Shown: piece after piece, positions 7,552 to 14,213 of the stretch
Position numbering within the stretch: the stretch's first letter is position 1
Layout: each line of letters opens with the position of its first letter
Notes under the pieces: generated by a model
Seen by the model: only the letters and a program-made list of their open reading frames with translations
Database searches by the model: none
What the model was told of the DNA's origin: nothing
Position numbers and translations under genes: made by a program
Source: an uncultured Sphingobacteriia bacterium
GTDB lineage: Bacteria > Bacteroidota > Bacteroidia > Chitinophagales > Chitinophagaceae
DNA length: 14,213 nt
Assembly (NCBI GenBank): GCA_945957225.1
Contig: CAMFKK010000020.1
Location: 1-14,213 of the forward strand
Direction: 5' to 3'

Positions 7552-8052
7552 ATGCGAAAGCTGCACGAAAATATACGTAGCCTGATTCTCAGTGTTGTGG
7601 ACTTCTTCTATCCGTTCTTTCGTAGTCTCATGCCCTTGCAAACCTTTAGATATGCCGCTTGTGGCGGATTCAACACGGTTTTAGACATTAGCTTGTTTTT
7701 TATATCCTATAATTTTATCTTGGAAAAACAGCCCTTGCATCTTGGATTTTTGACCATTGGGCCCCATATAGCTGCATTTTTGATTGGCTTTATGGTGACT
7801 TTTCCCATTGGATTTTATTTGAGCAGGTACGTGGTGTTTCAAGAAACATCGGTTAGAAAAGCCAAGCAATTGGCCAAGTATTTTGCCGTTGTTTTTGGAT
7901 GCTTAGTGTTAAACTATGCGTTCTTAAAATTATTTGTAGACCTCTTTGGTTGGTATCCCACACCCAGTAAAATGTTAACCACGGTGTTTGTGGTTGCTTT
8001 CTCTTATGTGAGTCAGAAAAATTTTACTTTCCGGCCACAACAGGGGAATTGA
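7552..8052 (+). CDS. GtrA-like membrane protein
   Basis: A 166-residue integral membrane protein of the GtrA type. Family members are small four-helix proteins linked to moving lipid-linked sugars across the inner membrane or to modifying surface polysaccharides. The sequence shows the family-like start FRYAACGGFNTVLDISLFF (about 32-50), then hydrophobic segments near 43-57, 66-90, 103-122 and 131-155. The last is followed by the aromatic and basic end SYVSQKNFTF, usual for the family. The ATG at 7552 is preceded directly by an in-frame TAA, so it is the first possible start; a shorter form from 7630 would lose a plausible N-terminal helix. Its 3' end overlaps the convergent beta-helix gene by 29 bp. 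No glycosyltransferase is adjacent, so the sugar pathway cannot be named. Confidence 0.82.
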   Translation: MRKLHENIRSLILSVVDFFYPFFRSLMPLQTFRYAACGGFNTVLDISLFFISYNFILEKQPLHLGFLTIGPHIAAFLIGFMVTFPIGFYLSRYVVFQETSVRKAKQLAKYFAVVFGCLVLNYAFLKLFVDLFGWYPTPSKMLTTVFVVAFSYVSQKNFTFRPQQGN

Positions 8053-10231
8053 GCAAATGACTCTTGGGTCTGATCTGTAATTGCAAAGTTGCTAGACCTG
8101 TTTTTTCTGCGTGTACTACTTTTAATTGATGTTTTCCACTCAATGACAATTCCACCATATGACTGGTGCCATCATCATATTGGGTGTAGCTAGATGACCA
8201 AGCATCTATGATGATTTTTCCATCCAAATATACTCGCACCAAATCATCTGCTGTAACAGAAAGTTGATAAAGGTCTTTTGGAAAATCAATGGTTGTAGTG
8301 GCTACAGTAGCAAAACTATCTGCGGGTAATTGGTTGGCAATCTTTCCCCACCAGATATAGTTCAAATCCTGAACAGTAGTAGTTTCTATAGCTTGTCCAG
8401 CTAATAATTTTTCAAAACCAGCACTGGCATTTTCTGGATGGCTCAAACTATCCCAAGCATACCAGTCTACCCGCCAATCATGTTTGGGTGTAAAGCCTTT
8501 CCAAGAAAAATCCTGGACAATACCTGCTGCAATGTTTTTTCCAAATGCATCGGTAGTAGCTGCCCCTTTGTATTGCAATTGAATAGAAGGATTTACAGTA
8601 TTGGAATCCAATCGCGCCAGTAGCTTTGAGGGCAAACTGTCTGGTCCGCGGGTCAATAATTCAAAACCTTGTAACTGTTTGATAGACCATTCACCCTTGG
8701 GCCCCAAAACTTCAAAATGATAACGCCCCAAACTATCAATTTTATTTAACCAGACTAGAGGAGATTTAAAATCATATGGCCCCCAAGGCGTGATCCTTAT
8801 TTGGTCAATGCCTTGCGGAAATCCTTGTGCGGGAAGTGTTTTAACTGGAATGCTGGCTAACCGTTTGTCTTCTTGATAGTCAAGATCAAGTAGGTCTCCC
8901 TCGCGGCTGGTATCAATTTCATTGAGCCGTTGTCCCCATTTCCAAATCTCACCCACCTGCATTTTTTTATTTCCTCCAAATGCTGAAGAGTCTGTACCCA
9001 TAATATCGTACACCAGTTGATTATAGCTAAACCTATTTGAAGTAATCCAATAGTTTTTGCTTTCTGTATTGCGCAATTTGGCATAGGCCCAATCTGCGGG
9101 TTGTTTTTCTCTGGACCAAAGTTTAATGGCAGTATGGTCCTCTAAAAATCGGTTCATGGCAATATTGATGCCCTGCCCATGTTCAATGGCAATGCCAATT
9201 CTATTACCCACAAATATATTATCTGAAAAATCACTGCTATAACTATAACCACCCCAAATGCCGTGGTCACAACCTTCAAAGCGATTGTGCAAAACGGTAT
9301 TGCTACTAAAAGTTAATTCGGCACCATTGGTAGGAGCAAAGGAAAAATCGTTTCCGTACAAGAGATTATGATTGCATCCACCTGTTGCAGAGTCCATGGT
9401 GGTTTGACCCGCCCATAGAAAAAATCCATCGCCCCCGTGCGTAACAGAATTATAGGCAAATACATTTTCACTGCTTTGCTCAAACACCAAAATACCCGCG
9501 CTATCTTGTCCGCGTCTATAAAAACCAAAACTGCTTCCACGAACATTATAATCCAGTTGGTTATGATATACCTGATTAAAACTACTGCGGTACATACCAA
9601 TTCCTAGTCCTGAATTAAAAGAGAAATTATTGTCATAGACTTGAGCCTTGTTGCATTGGGTCATGAGTAAAGCGCATTGCCCACCCGTTACCAAATTGTC
9701 ATGGATCTTGGCAGCTTCACAATGCTTCAGATAAATGGCTGCACCATAGCGTAACCACTGGTCTTTTTCATTGTGGTGAAAACTCATCCAATCACTAATG
9801 TCTTCCTTGTTCCATTGGCTATGCAATTGTTGGCGATAATTATAACTGAGGTTGCAGTGTTCAATGGTCAGTCCTTGAACACTATCGGCCAGAATGGCTA
9901 TTTGAAAACCCTTCACCACCAGATTCTTGAGGGTAATATTTTTGGAACCAGGCGCTATATAAATGGCTATTCCACGCATTTGATTGGGTAGGGTGCCTTG
10001 CGGTGATCCATCTAAAATGGCTTGAGAAAAGTCTACCGTTATATGATTTCCTGTAATCCTAATCAAGGATTGATTCAAGGCGGTATCAGCTTTTAATTGG
10101 TAAAGCCCCGGCTGGATCACCGCGCTTTCTTGAATCTGCATGTCCTTGGTCAAGGGCATTTGGGCCAGACTTGACAGGGAAAATCCTGTCAGCAATAAGG
10201 TCAAAAGGCGGAGAACCAGCTTGTTTTGCAT
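8024..10231 (-). CDS. Secreted right-handed beta-helix protein with PA14-like C-terminal domain
   Basis: The start is set at 10231, giving a 735-residue protein with a good signal peptide (MQNKLVLRLLTLLLTGFSLS, cleavage after SLA-Q near residue 23). A longer frame from 10306 would put 25 polar residues ahead of it. Residues about 50-420 contain repeated N-rich beta-helix rungs (for example HDNLVTGGQCALLM, YDNNFSFNSGLGIG, YGNDFSF), typical of NosD-like or pectate-lyase-like parallel beta-helices. A middle region (about 430-590) is rich in W and P. Residues about 600-720 look like a PA14-type module (TADDLVRVYLDGKIIIDAW). Such proteins often bind or cleave carbohydrates outside the cell; no catalytic residues can be assigned. 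It has its own unit, divergent from dnaK, and its stop lies within the end of the gtrA-family gene. Confidence 0.8.
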   Translation of the reverse strand: MQNKLVLRLLTLLLTGFSLSSLAQMPLTKDMQIQESAVIQPGLYQLKADTALNQSLIRITGNHITVDFSQAILDGSPQGTLPNQMRGIAIYIAPGSKNITLKNLVVKGFQIAILADSVQGLTIEHCNLSYNYRQQLHSQWNKEDISDWMSFHHNEKDQWLRYGAAIYLKHCEAAKIHDNLVTGGQCALLMTQCNKAQVYDNNFSFNSGLGIGMYRSSFNQVYHNQLDYNVRGSSFGFYRRGQDSAGILVFEQSSENVFAYNSVTHGGDGFFLWAGQTTMDSATGGCNHNLLYGNDFSFAPTNGAELTFSSNTVLHNRFEGCDHGIWGGYSYSSDFSDNIFVGNRIGIAIEHGQGINIAMNRFLEDHTAIKLWSREKQPADWAYAKLRNTESKNYWITSNRFSYNQLVYDIMGTDSSAFGGNKKMQVGEIWKWGQRLNEIDTSREGDLLDLDYQEDKRLASIPVKTLPAQGFPQGIDQIRITPWGPYDFKSPLVWLNKIDSLGRYHFEVLGPKGEWSIKQLQGFELLTRGPDSLPSKLLARLDSNTVNPSIQLQYKGAATTDAFGKNIAAGIVQDFSWKGFTPKHDWRVDWYAWDSLSHPENASAGFEKLLAGQAIETTTVQDLNYIWWGKIANQLPADSFATVATTTIDFPKDLYQLSVTADDLVRVYLDGKIIIDAWSSSYTQYDDGTSHMVELSLSGKHQLKVVHAEKTGLATLQLQIRPKSHLLNSPVVAGK

Positions 10232-10282
10232 GACTAAAAGTACGGATTTGCTAAAAAAACTGCTAAACCTTGTAGAATTTAC

Positions 10283-10297
10283 TGTCAGGTTCTGACA
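10283..10297. promoter_or_regulatory. Palindrome TGTCAG-GTT-CTGACA between beta-helix gene and dnaK
   Basis: Perfect six-base arms around three bases, 52 bp upstream of the beta-helix ATG and 85 bp upstream of dnaK. This has the form of an operator for a dimeric regulator. It is not CIRCE (TTAGCACTC-N9-GAGTGCTAA), which is absent. The regulator is unknown. Confidence 0.45.
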
Positions 10298-10328
10298 TTT
10301 TTGCACTTTAGACCAGATGGCATGGTGA

Positions 10329-10357
10329 TTGACAGTAATGCATAGATTTCATATAGG
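10329..10357 (+). promoter_or_regulatory. Possible sigma70-like promoter of dnaK
   Basis: TTGACA at 10329-10334, a 17-base spacer, and TATAGG at 10352-10357 resemble the Escherichia coli -35/-10 pattern more than the usual Bacteroidota boxes. Transcription would begin near 10364, 18 bases before the dnaK ATG. The match may be chance in AT-rich DNA. Confidence 0.35.
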
Positions 10358-10381
10358 AATCAAAGATTAAAAAATAAGTAT

Positions 10382-12298
10382 ATGGGAAAGATTATTGGAA
10401 TTGACCTAGGAACAACCAACAGTTGCGTCTCTGTAATGGAGGGGAACGAACCTGTTGTGATTGCCAACGACGAAGGACGTAGAACAACCCCTTCCGTTGT
10501 AGCATTTTTGAAAAATGGTGAGCGTAAAGTGGGTGATCCTGCAAAGCGTCAGGCCATTACCAATCCTCAGAATACCATTAGTAGCGTTAAGCGTTTCATG
10601 GGTAGGAGGTTTGATGAAGTAACTGAAGAAATCAGCCACTGGAGCTATCAAGTTGCCAAAGGCGATAACAATACCGTACGTGTAGCAATTGATGATCGCT
10701 TGTTTACACCACAAGAAATCTCTGCAATGATTTTGCAGAAGATGAAAAAAACAGCAGAAGACTATTTGGGTCAGGAAGTAACTGAAGCGGTAATTACCGT
10801 TCCTGCCTATTTTAATGACGCTCAACGTCAGGCTACCAAAGAAGCGGGTGAGATTGCTGGTTTGAATGTTCGCAGAATTGTGAACGAACCAACTGCAGCT
10901 GCCTTGGCTTATGGTTTAGACAAAAAACACGCTGATCAGAAGATTGCGGTATTTGACTTGGGTGGTGGTACTTTTGATATCTCCATCTTGGAATTGGGTG
11001 ATGGCGTATTTGAAGTAAAATCTACCAATGGTGATACCCACTTGGGTGGTGATGACTTTGATAAAGTGATCATGGACTATTTGGCGGATGAATTCAAAAA
11101 ACAAGAAGCCATTGACCTGCGCAAAGACCCAATGGCCTTACAGCGTTTGAAAGAAGCTTCAGAAAAAGCAAAAGTTGAATTGAGTTCTTCTCAGGAAACC
11201 GAGATCAACCTACCATATATTACAGCTGTTGACGGCGTGCCTAAACACTTGGTGTTGAAACTGTCTAGGGCCAAGTTTGAAGCATTGTCTGATAACCTGT
11301 TCACTCGTTGCTTAAAGCCTTGTGAAGCGGCTTTGAACGATGCTGGTTATAGCATTTCTCAAATTGACGAAGTAATCTTAGTAGGTGGTTCTACTCGTAT
11401 TCCTAAAGTACAGGAGATTGTAGAAAAATTCTTTGGTAAAAAACCAAACAAAGGGGTGAATCCTGATGAAGTAGTTGCTATTGGTGCAGCTATTCAAGGT
11501 GCGGTATTGAGTGGAGACATTAAGGACGTATTGTTATTAGACGTTACGCCTCTTGGATTGGGTATTGAAACCATGGGTGGTGTTATGACTACCATGATTC
11601 CTTCAAATACTACTATTCCTACCAAGAAAACTGAAGTATATTCTACTGCCAGTGATAACCAACCAGGTGTACAAATCCATGTATTGCAAGGTGAGCGCCC
11701 CATGGCCAACCAAAACAAGAGCTTGGGTATGTTTAACCTAGATGGTATTCCTCCAGCTCCACGTGGTGTTCCTCAAATTGAAGTGACTTTTGACATTGAC
11801 GCCAATGGTATGATCCATGTGAGCGCCAAAGACAAGGGCACTAACAAAGAACAAAAAATTCGCATTGAAGCGGGTAGTGGTTTGAGCAAGGAAGAAGTAG
11901 AGAAAATGAAAGCCGAGGCCAAAGCCAATGAAGCTGCGGATAAAGAAGCTCGTGAGCGTGTTGAAAAATTGAATGCTGCTGATAGCATGATTTTCCAAAC
12001 AGAGAAGCAATTCAAAGAATTTGGAGACAAGATTCCTGCAGACAAAAAAGCGCCAATTGAAGCAGCTTTGGAAAAACTCAAAGAAGCGCACAAGAACCAA
12101 GACATTGCAGCCATTGATGCAGCTACTGCAGAAATGAATACTGCATGGACTGCGGCAAGCGAAGAGATCTACAAGGCGCAAGCCGAAGCAGGTGCTGGCG
12201 CAGGCGCTCAAGCTGGTCCTCAGGGCGGTGCACAAGCTGGTGGCGGACAAGCGGCTGGTGAAACCGTTACTGACGCAGAATTTGAAGAAGTGAAATAA
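10382..12298 (+). CDS. dnaK: Chaperone DnaK (Hsp70)
   Basis: This cytoplasmic ATP-dependent chaperone binds exposed hydrophobic peptide stretches and works with DnaJ and GrpE. The 638-residue length is normal. The nucleotide-binding domain (1 to about 380) carries GIDLGTTNSC near residue 5, FDLGGGTFDISIL near 195 and VGGSTRIPKVQ near 337. The interdomain linker VLLLD lies at 383-387, followed by the substrate-binding beta domain (TPLGLGIE onward) and a helical lid to about 600. The tail is unusually rich in Ala, Gly and Gln before the conserved end EEVK. No dnaJ, grpE or hrcA is adjacent, so dnaK is a separate unit here. A palindrome and a possible promoter lie upstream, and a terminator downstream. 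Confidence 0.98.
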   Translation: MGKIIGIDLGTTNSCVSVMEGNEPVVIANDEGRRTTPSVVAFLKNGERKVGDPAKRQAITNPQNTISSVKRFMGRRFDEVTEEISHWSYQVAKGDNNTVRVAIDDRLFTPQEISAMILQKMKKTAEDYLGQEVTEAVITVPAYFNDAQRQATKEAGEIAGLNVRRIVNEPTAAALAYGLDKKHADQKIAVFDLGGGTFDISILELGDGVFEVKSTNGDTHLGGDDFDKVIMDYLADEFKKQEAIDLRKDPMALQRLKEASEKAKVELSSSQETEINLPYITAVDGVPKHLVLKLSRAKFEALSDNLFTRCLKPCEAALNDAGYSISQIDEVILVGGSTRIPKVQEIVEKFFGKKPNKGVNPDEVVAIGAAIQGAVLSGDIKDVLLLDVTPLGLGIETMGGVMTTMIPSNTTIPTKKTEVYSTASDNQPGVQIHVLQGERPMANQNKSLGMFNLDGIPPAPRGVPQIEVTFDIDANGMIHVSAKDKGTNKEQKIRIEAGSGLSKEEVEKMKAEAKANEAADKEARERVEKLNAADSMIFQTEKQFKEFGDKIPADKKAPIEAALEKLKEAHKNQDIAAIDAATAEMNTAWTAASEEIYKAQAEAGAGAGAQAGPQGGAQAGGGQAAGETVTDAEFEEVK

Positions 12299-12383
12299 AA
12301 TAAGTCAAAATTCAAAATCAAAACTATAGCGAAGAATAAAGCGAAGTTTAAAATAAAAGAATTTGAAATTGATATAATAATTA

Positions 12384-12411
12384 GCGGCCCCAATTTGGGG
12401 TCGCTTTTTTT
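12384..12411 (+). terminator. Rho-independent terminator after dnaK
   Basis: GCGGCCCC at 12384-12391 pairs with GGGGTCGC at 12397-12404 (one G-T pair, AATTT loop), followed by seven T at 12405-12411. The 85 bases between the dnaK stop and this stem are A-rich, with a short direct repeat AGCGAAG (near 12328 and 12340) and no ORF. Confidence 0.9.
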
Positions 12412-12416
12412 GTAAG

Positions 12417-12430
12417 ATTTTCTAGAAAAT
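12417..12430. repeat. Perfect 14-bp palindrome ATTTTCTAGAAAAT upstream of the desaturase
   Basis: It lies six bases after the dnaK terminator and about 60 bp before the desaturase ATG, where an operator could sit. The AT-rich composition makes chance occurrence plausible. No clear TAnnTTTG box is present in this gap. Confidence 0.3.
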
Positions 12431-12489
12431 TTTTGGATGATTTCTTGTAAAAAGTCATAAATCAATGATTTTCAATTACCTTGTTCCTT

Positions 12490-13488
12490 ATGCCACTAAC
12501 CAAGGACTTTGTCCATTCCAACAGCCCAGAGCCACATCGCGCCAGAACCAAAGCTATATTACAGTCTAAGCCAGAAATGCGAAAATTAATAGGGAAGAAC
12601 CCCTATACTTTTCTGGCCATAATAGGTATTGTTTCCCTGCAATTATTCCTTTGTTATTGGTTGCATGACCAGAGCTGGTGGCTGGTTTTTGGACTGGCGT
12701 ATTTGATAGGTGCATTTGCAGATCATGCATTGTTTGTGATGATTCATGAATGTGCGCACAAACTCATTTTTAAAAGCCATGCTGCCAATAGACTGGCTGG
12801 AATCTTAGCCAATATTCCACAGGTATTTCCAAGCAGTATTTCTTTTGAACGCTACCATATCAAGCACCATTCTTTTCAAGGTGTGATGGAACTTGACGGA
12901 GACCTGCCCAATGAGTGGGAAGCCAAGCTGATAGACAATTCCGTGATTGGAAAAATTATCTGGCTATTGTTTTATCCCCTGTTTCAATTATTCCGTTTGG
13001 GCCGCTTGCGCGAGATCAAACCCTTTGATGGTTGGATAGCATTTAATATGTTGGTGCAGATTGTTTTTGTTGTAGCAGTGGCTTTTTTTCTAGGTCCAAA
13101 ATCTATTGTGTTTTTGATTGCCTCTTTCTTTTTTTCTGTGGGTTTGCATCCGCTGGGAGCCCGCTGGATTCAAGAGCATTATTTGTTAGAAGGTGACCAA
13201 GAAACCCATAGTTATTATGGCCCTTTAAATACCGTTGGCTTTAATGTAGGATATCATAATGAACACCATGATTTTCCTTCTGTGCCCTGGAATAAATTGC
13301 CACAGATCAGGGCCACCGCACCTGCTTTTTACAATACCCTTAATTACCATACTTCTTGGACCAAACTCTTTTTTAGATTTCTCTTTGACAAGAAGATTTC
13401 ACTCTATTCTAGGGTAGTTCGTGAGAACCGTGGAAAAGTGCCGTTAACGGATGAGTCTAAGCCCGATGTAGAACTGCCTGTTGCTTAA
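12490..13488 (+). CDS. DES1-like sphingolipid delta-4 desaturase (predicted)
   Basis: This is a 332-residue integral membrane fatty-acid-desaturase-type protein with all three di-iron histidine boxes: HECAH (86-90), HIKHH (123-127) and HNEHH (256-260), plus EHY at 229-231. It resembles eukaryotic dihydroceramide delta-4 desaturase (DEGS1/DES1) well beyond the boxes. The N-terminal PHRARTKAIL...KPEMRKLIG matches the lipid-desaturase N-terminal domain, and the stretches SISFERYH, GLHPLGA, HSYYGPLN, FNVGYHNEHHDFP and KISLYSR all have close DES1 counterparts (recalled, not aligned). In eukaryotes this enzyme makes ceramide from dihydroceramide with oxygen and an electron donor. The start is the ATG at 12490; a TTG at 12481 would add only three residues. 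It forms its own unit after the dnaK terminator. A desaturase acting on another lipid is the alternative. Confidence 0.85.
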   Translation: MPLTKDFVHSNSPEPHRARTKAILQSKPEMRKLIGKNPYTFLAIIGIVSLQLFLCYWLHDQSWWLVFGLAYLIGAFADHALFVMIHECAHKLIFKSHAANRLAGILANIPQVFPSSISFERYHIKHHSFQGVMELDGDLPNEWEAKLIDNSVIGKIIWLLFYPLFQLFRLGRLREIKPFDGWIAFNMLVQIVFVVAVAFFLGPKSIVFLIASFFFSVGLHPLGARWIQEHYLLEGDQETHSYYGPLNTVGFNVGYHNEHHDFPSVPWNKLPQIRATAPAFYNTLNYHTSWTKLFFRFLFDKKISLYSRVVRENRGKVPLTDESKPDVELPVA

Positions 13489-13508
13489 CAAATCTTGTGA
13501 ATAGATTT

Positions 13509-13529
13509 TAGCATAAGTTTTTTATGCTA
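13509..13529. repeat. Hairpin TAGCATAA / TTATGCTA after the desaturase gene
   Basis: An eight-base stem, TAGCATAA at 13509-13516 with TTATGCTA at 13522-13529, closes a five-base loop 21 bp after the stop. No T-run follows, so it is at best a weak terminator or an mRNA 3' stem. Confidence 0.35.
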
Positions 13530-13531
13530 CT

Positions 13532-13547
13532 ACTAACGATTGTTAGT
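13532..13547. promoter_or_regulatory. TetR-like operator ACTAAC-GATT-GTTAGT upstream of thiolase
   Basis: Perfect six-base arms around four bases, ending nine bases before the -7 box at 13557. The half-site AACGATT is also repeated directly at 13535-13541 and 13551-13557, 16 bp apart. Form and place fit a repressor such as a TetR-family regulator of fatty acid breakdown; no regulator gene is in the window. Confidence 0.5.
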
Positions 13548-13556
13548 GTGAACGAT

Positions 13557-13564
13557 TATCTTTG
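13557..13564 (+). promoter_or_regulatory. -7 box of the thiolase promoter (TATCTTTG)
   Basis: An exact TAnnTTTG 17 bases before the thiolase ATG, giving a leader of about ten bases. The nearest TTG (13540-13542 region) is only about 14 bp upstream, shorter than usual, and falls inside the palindrome. Confidence 0.55.
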
Positions 13565-13581
13565 GCATTCAAAACCTTGTC

Positions 13582-14213
13582 ATGCAAGAAAAAACCGTTT
13601 ATATAGTTTCTGCCGTACGTACACCCATGGGTAGTTTTGGTGGATCGTTAAAAGATTTTAGCGCCACCCAGTTGGGGGGCATTGCTATTAAAGCCGCGGT
13701 AGAACGCGCAGGTCTTAATCCCTCTCAAGTGCAAGAAGTATTGATGGGTTCCGTAATCCAGGCCAACTTAGGTCAGGCACCGGCCAGACAGGCTTCTAAA
13801 TTAGCGGGGCTGCCCGATAGTGTTATTGCAACAACCATTAATAAAGTATGTGCTTCTGGTATGAAAGCCATTGCGCTAGCAGCGCAATCCATTTTGCTGG
13901 GCGATGCTGAGATTATAGTAGCTGGTGGTATGGAGAGCATGAGCAATGTGCCTTTCTATGCTCCTAATATGCGTTGGGGTAATAAATACGGTAATGTGCA
14001 ACTGATTGATGGACTAGCCAAAGACGGTTTAACCGATGTCTATCACAATTATGCCATGGGTAATGCGGCTGAGCTTTGTGCCAAAGAATGTGGCATTAGC
14101 CGTGAAGACCAAGATACCTTTGCCATTGAAAGTTATTCTCGTAGTCAAGCCGCGATTAAAAATGGTTGGTTTGACGCAGAAATAGTACCCGTGCCCATTC
14201 CACAACGCAAGGG
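13582..14213 (+). CDS. Thiolase (acetyl-CoA C-acetyltransferase type), 3'-truncated
   Basis: The frame is open from the ATG at 13582 to the end of the window, giving the first 210 residues of an enzyme usually about 390 long. It starts with the thiolase N-terminus VYIVSAVRTPMGSFGG. The nucleophilic cysteine is C90 in NKVCASGMKA, and AGGMESMSNVPF follows near 114-126, all features of the thiolase family. These enzymes join two acetyl-CoA to acetoacetyl-CoA or cleave 3-ketoacyl-CoA. The short-chain, biosynthetic-type loop region (MRWGNKYGN) favours acetyl-CoA acetyltransferase, but the second half with the other catalytic residues is outside the window. The TetR-like palindrome and perfect -7 box just upstream suggest regulated expression, perhaps at the head of an operon. 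Confidence 0.93.
   Translation, partial: MQEKTVYIVSAVRTPMGSFGGSLKDFSATQLGGIAIKAAVERAGLNPSQVQEVLMGSVIQANLGQAPARQASKLAGLPDSVIATTINKVCASGMKAIALAAQSILLGDAEIIVAGGMESMSNVPFYAPNMRWGNKYGNVQLIDGLAKDGLTDVYHNYAMGNAAELCAKECGISREDQDTFAIESYSRSQAAIKNGWFDAEIVPVPIPQRK

Noticed and set aside
10284..10304. Sigma-54-like promoter near TGACATTTTTGCA
   Set aside because: The distance between the GG-like and GC elements does not fit the fixed 10-base spacing, and the -24 element lacks GG.
10406..10825. Minus-strand open frame of 139 residues inside dnaK
   Set aside because: Antisense shadow of the conserved DnaK nucleotide-binding domain, with no start signal or recognisable domain.
11738..12250. Minus-strand open frame of 170 residues inside dnaK
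   Set aside because: It lies wholly antisense to a clear dnaK coding region, is rich in Cys, Phe and Ser as expected from reversed Ala, Glu and Lys codons, and matches no family.
12301..12383. A-rich stretch with AGCGAAG and CAAAAT-like repeats after dnaK
   Set aside because: The repeats are short and imperfect, with no regular spacing; consistent with ordinary AT-rich 3' sequence before the terminator.

Overview
The window looks like chromosomal DNA of a Bacteroidota bacterium, most likely Chitinophagaceae or a close relative. The reasons are the AT-rich, short intergenic regions, several -7 boxes of the Bacteroidota type (TAnnTTTG), the near absence of Shine-Dalgarno sequences, and the make-up of ArgS, DnaK, GtrA and the 7TM-AraC regulator. 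The genus is an inference. No rRNA, tRNA, CRISPR array, insertion sequence or integrase is visible, and no stretch over 300 bases lacks a gene.

Left part (1-1218): the end of a membrane-anchored c-type cytochrome, a one-helix 55-residue protein that follows it after a single base, a strong terminator made of two abutting hairpins, and a lone ribbon-helix-helix regulator. A palindrome overlaps the regulator's predicted promoter, and no toxin partner is present.

Sulfatase region (1360-5689): an AraC-type regulator with seven membrane helices, an 800-residue exported type I arylsulfatase with an intact formylglycine motif, and a small secreted helical protein, each of the last two followed by a terminator. 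The order suggests local control of sulfatase expression.

Centre (5711-10231): argS on the minus strand diverges from a gtrA-family gene, each with a perfect TAnnTTTG box in the short gap. gtrA converges on, and overlaps by 29 bp, a secreted right-handed beta-helix protein with a PA14-like C-terminus. That protein shares its upstream region with dnaK.

Right part (10283-14213): dnaK, preceded by the palindrome TGTCAG-N3-CTGACA and without a CIRCE element, then a terminator. Next comes a membrane desaturase that looks strikingly like eukaryotic dihydroceramide delta-4 desaturase (DEGS1/DES1). The window ends in the first two thirds or less of a thiolase gene preceded by a TetR-like palindrome and a perfect -7 box.

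The desaturase is the most interesting item. Many Bacteroidota make saturated dihydroceramide lipids, and this enzyme, if functional, would put a delta-4 double bond into the long-chain base or a related lipid. The remaining genes are mostly independent housekeeping or accessory units; I see no multi-gene defence or mobile system.
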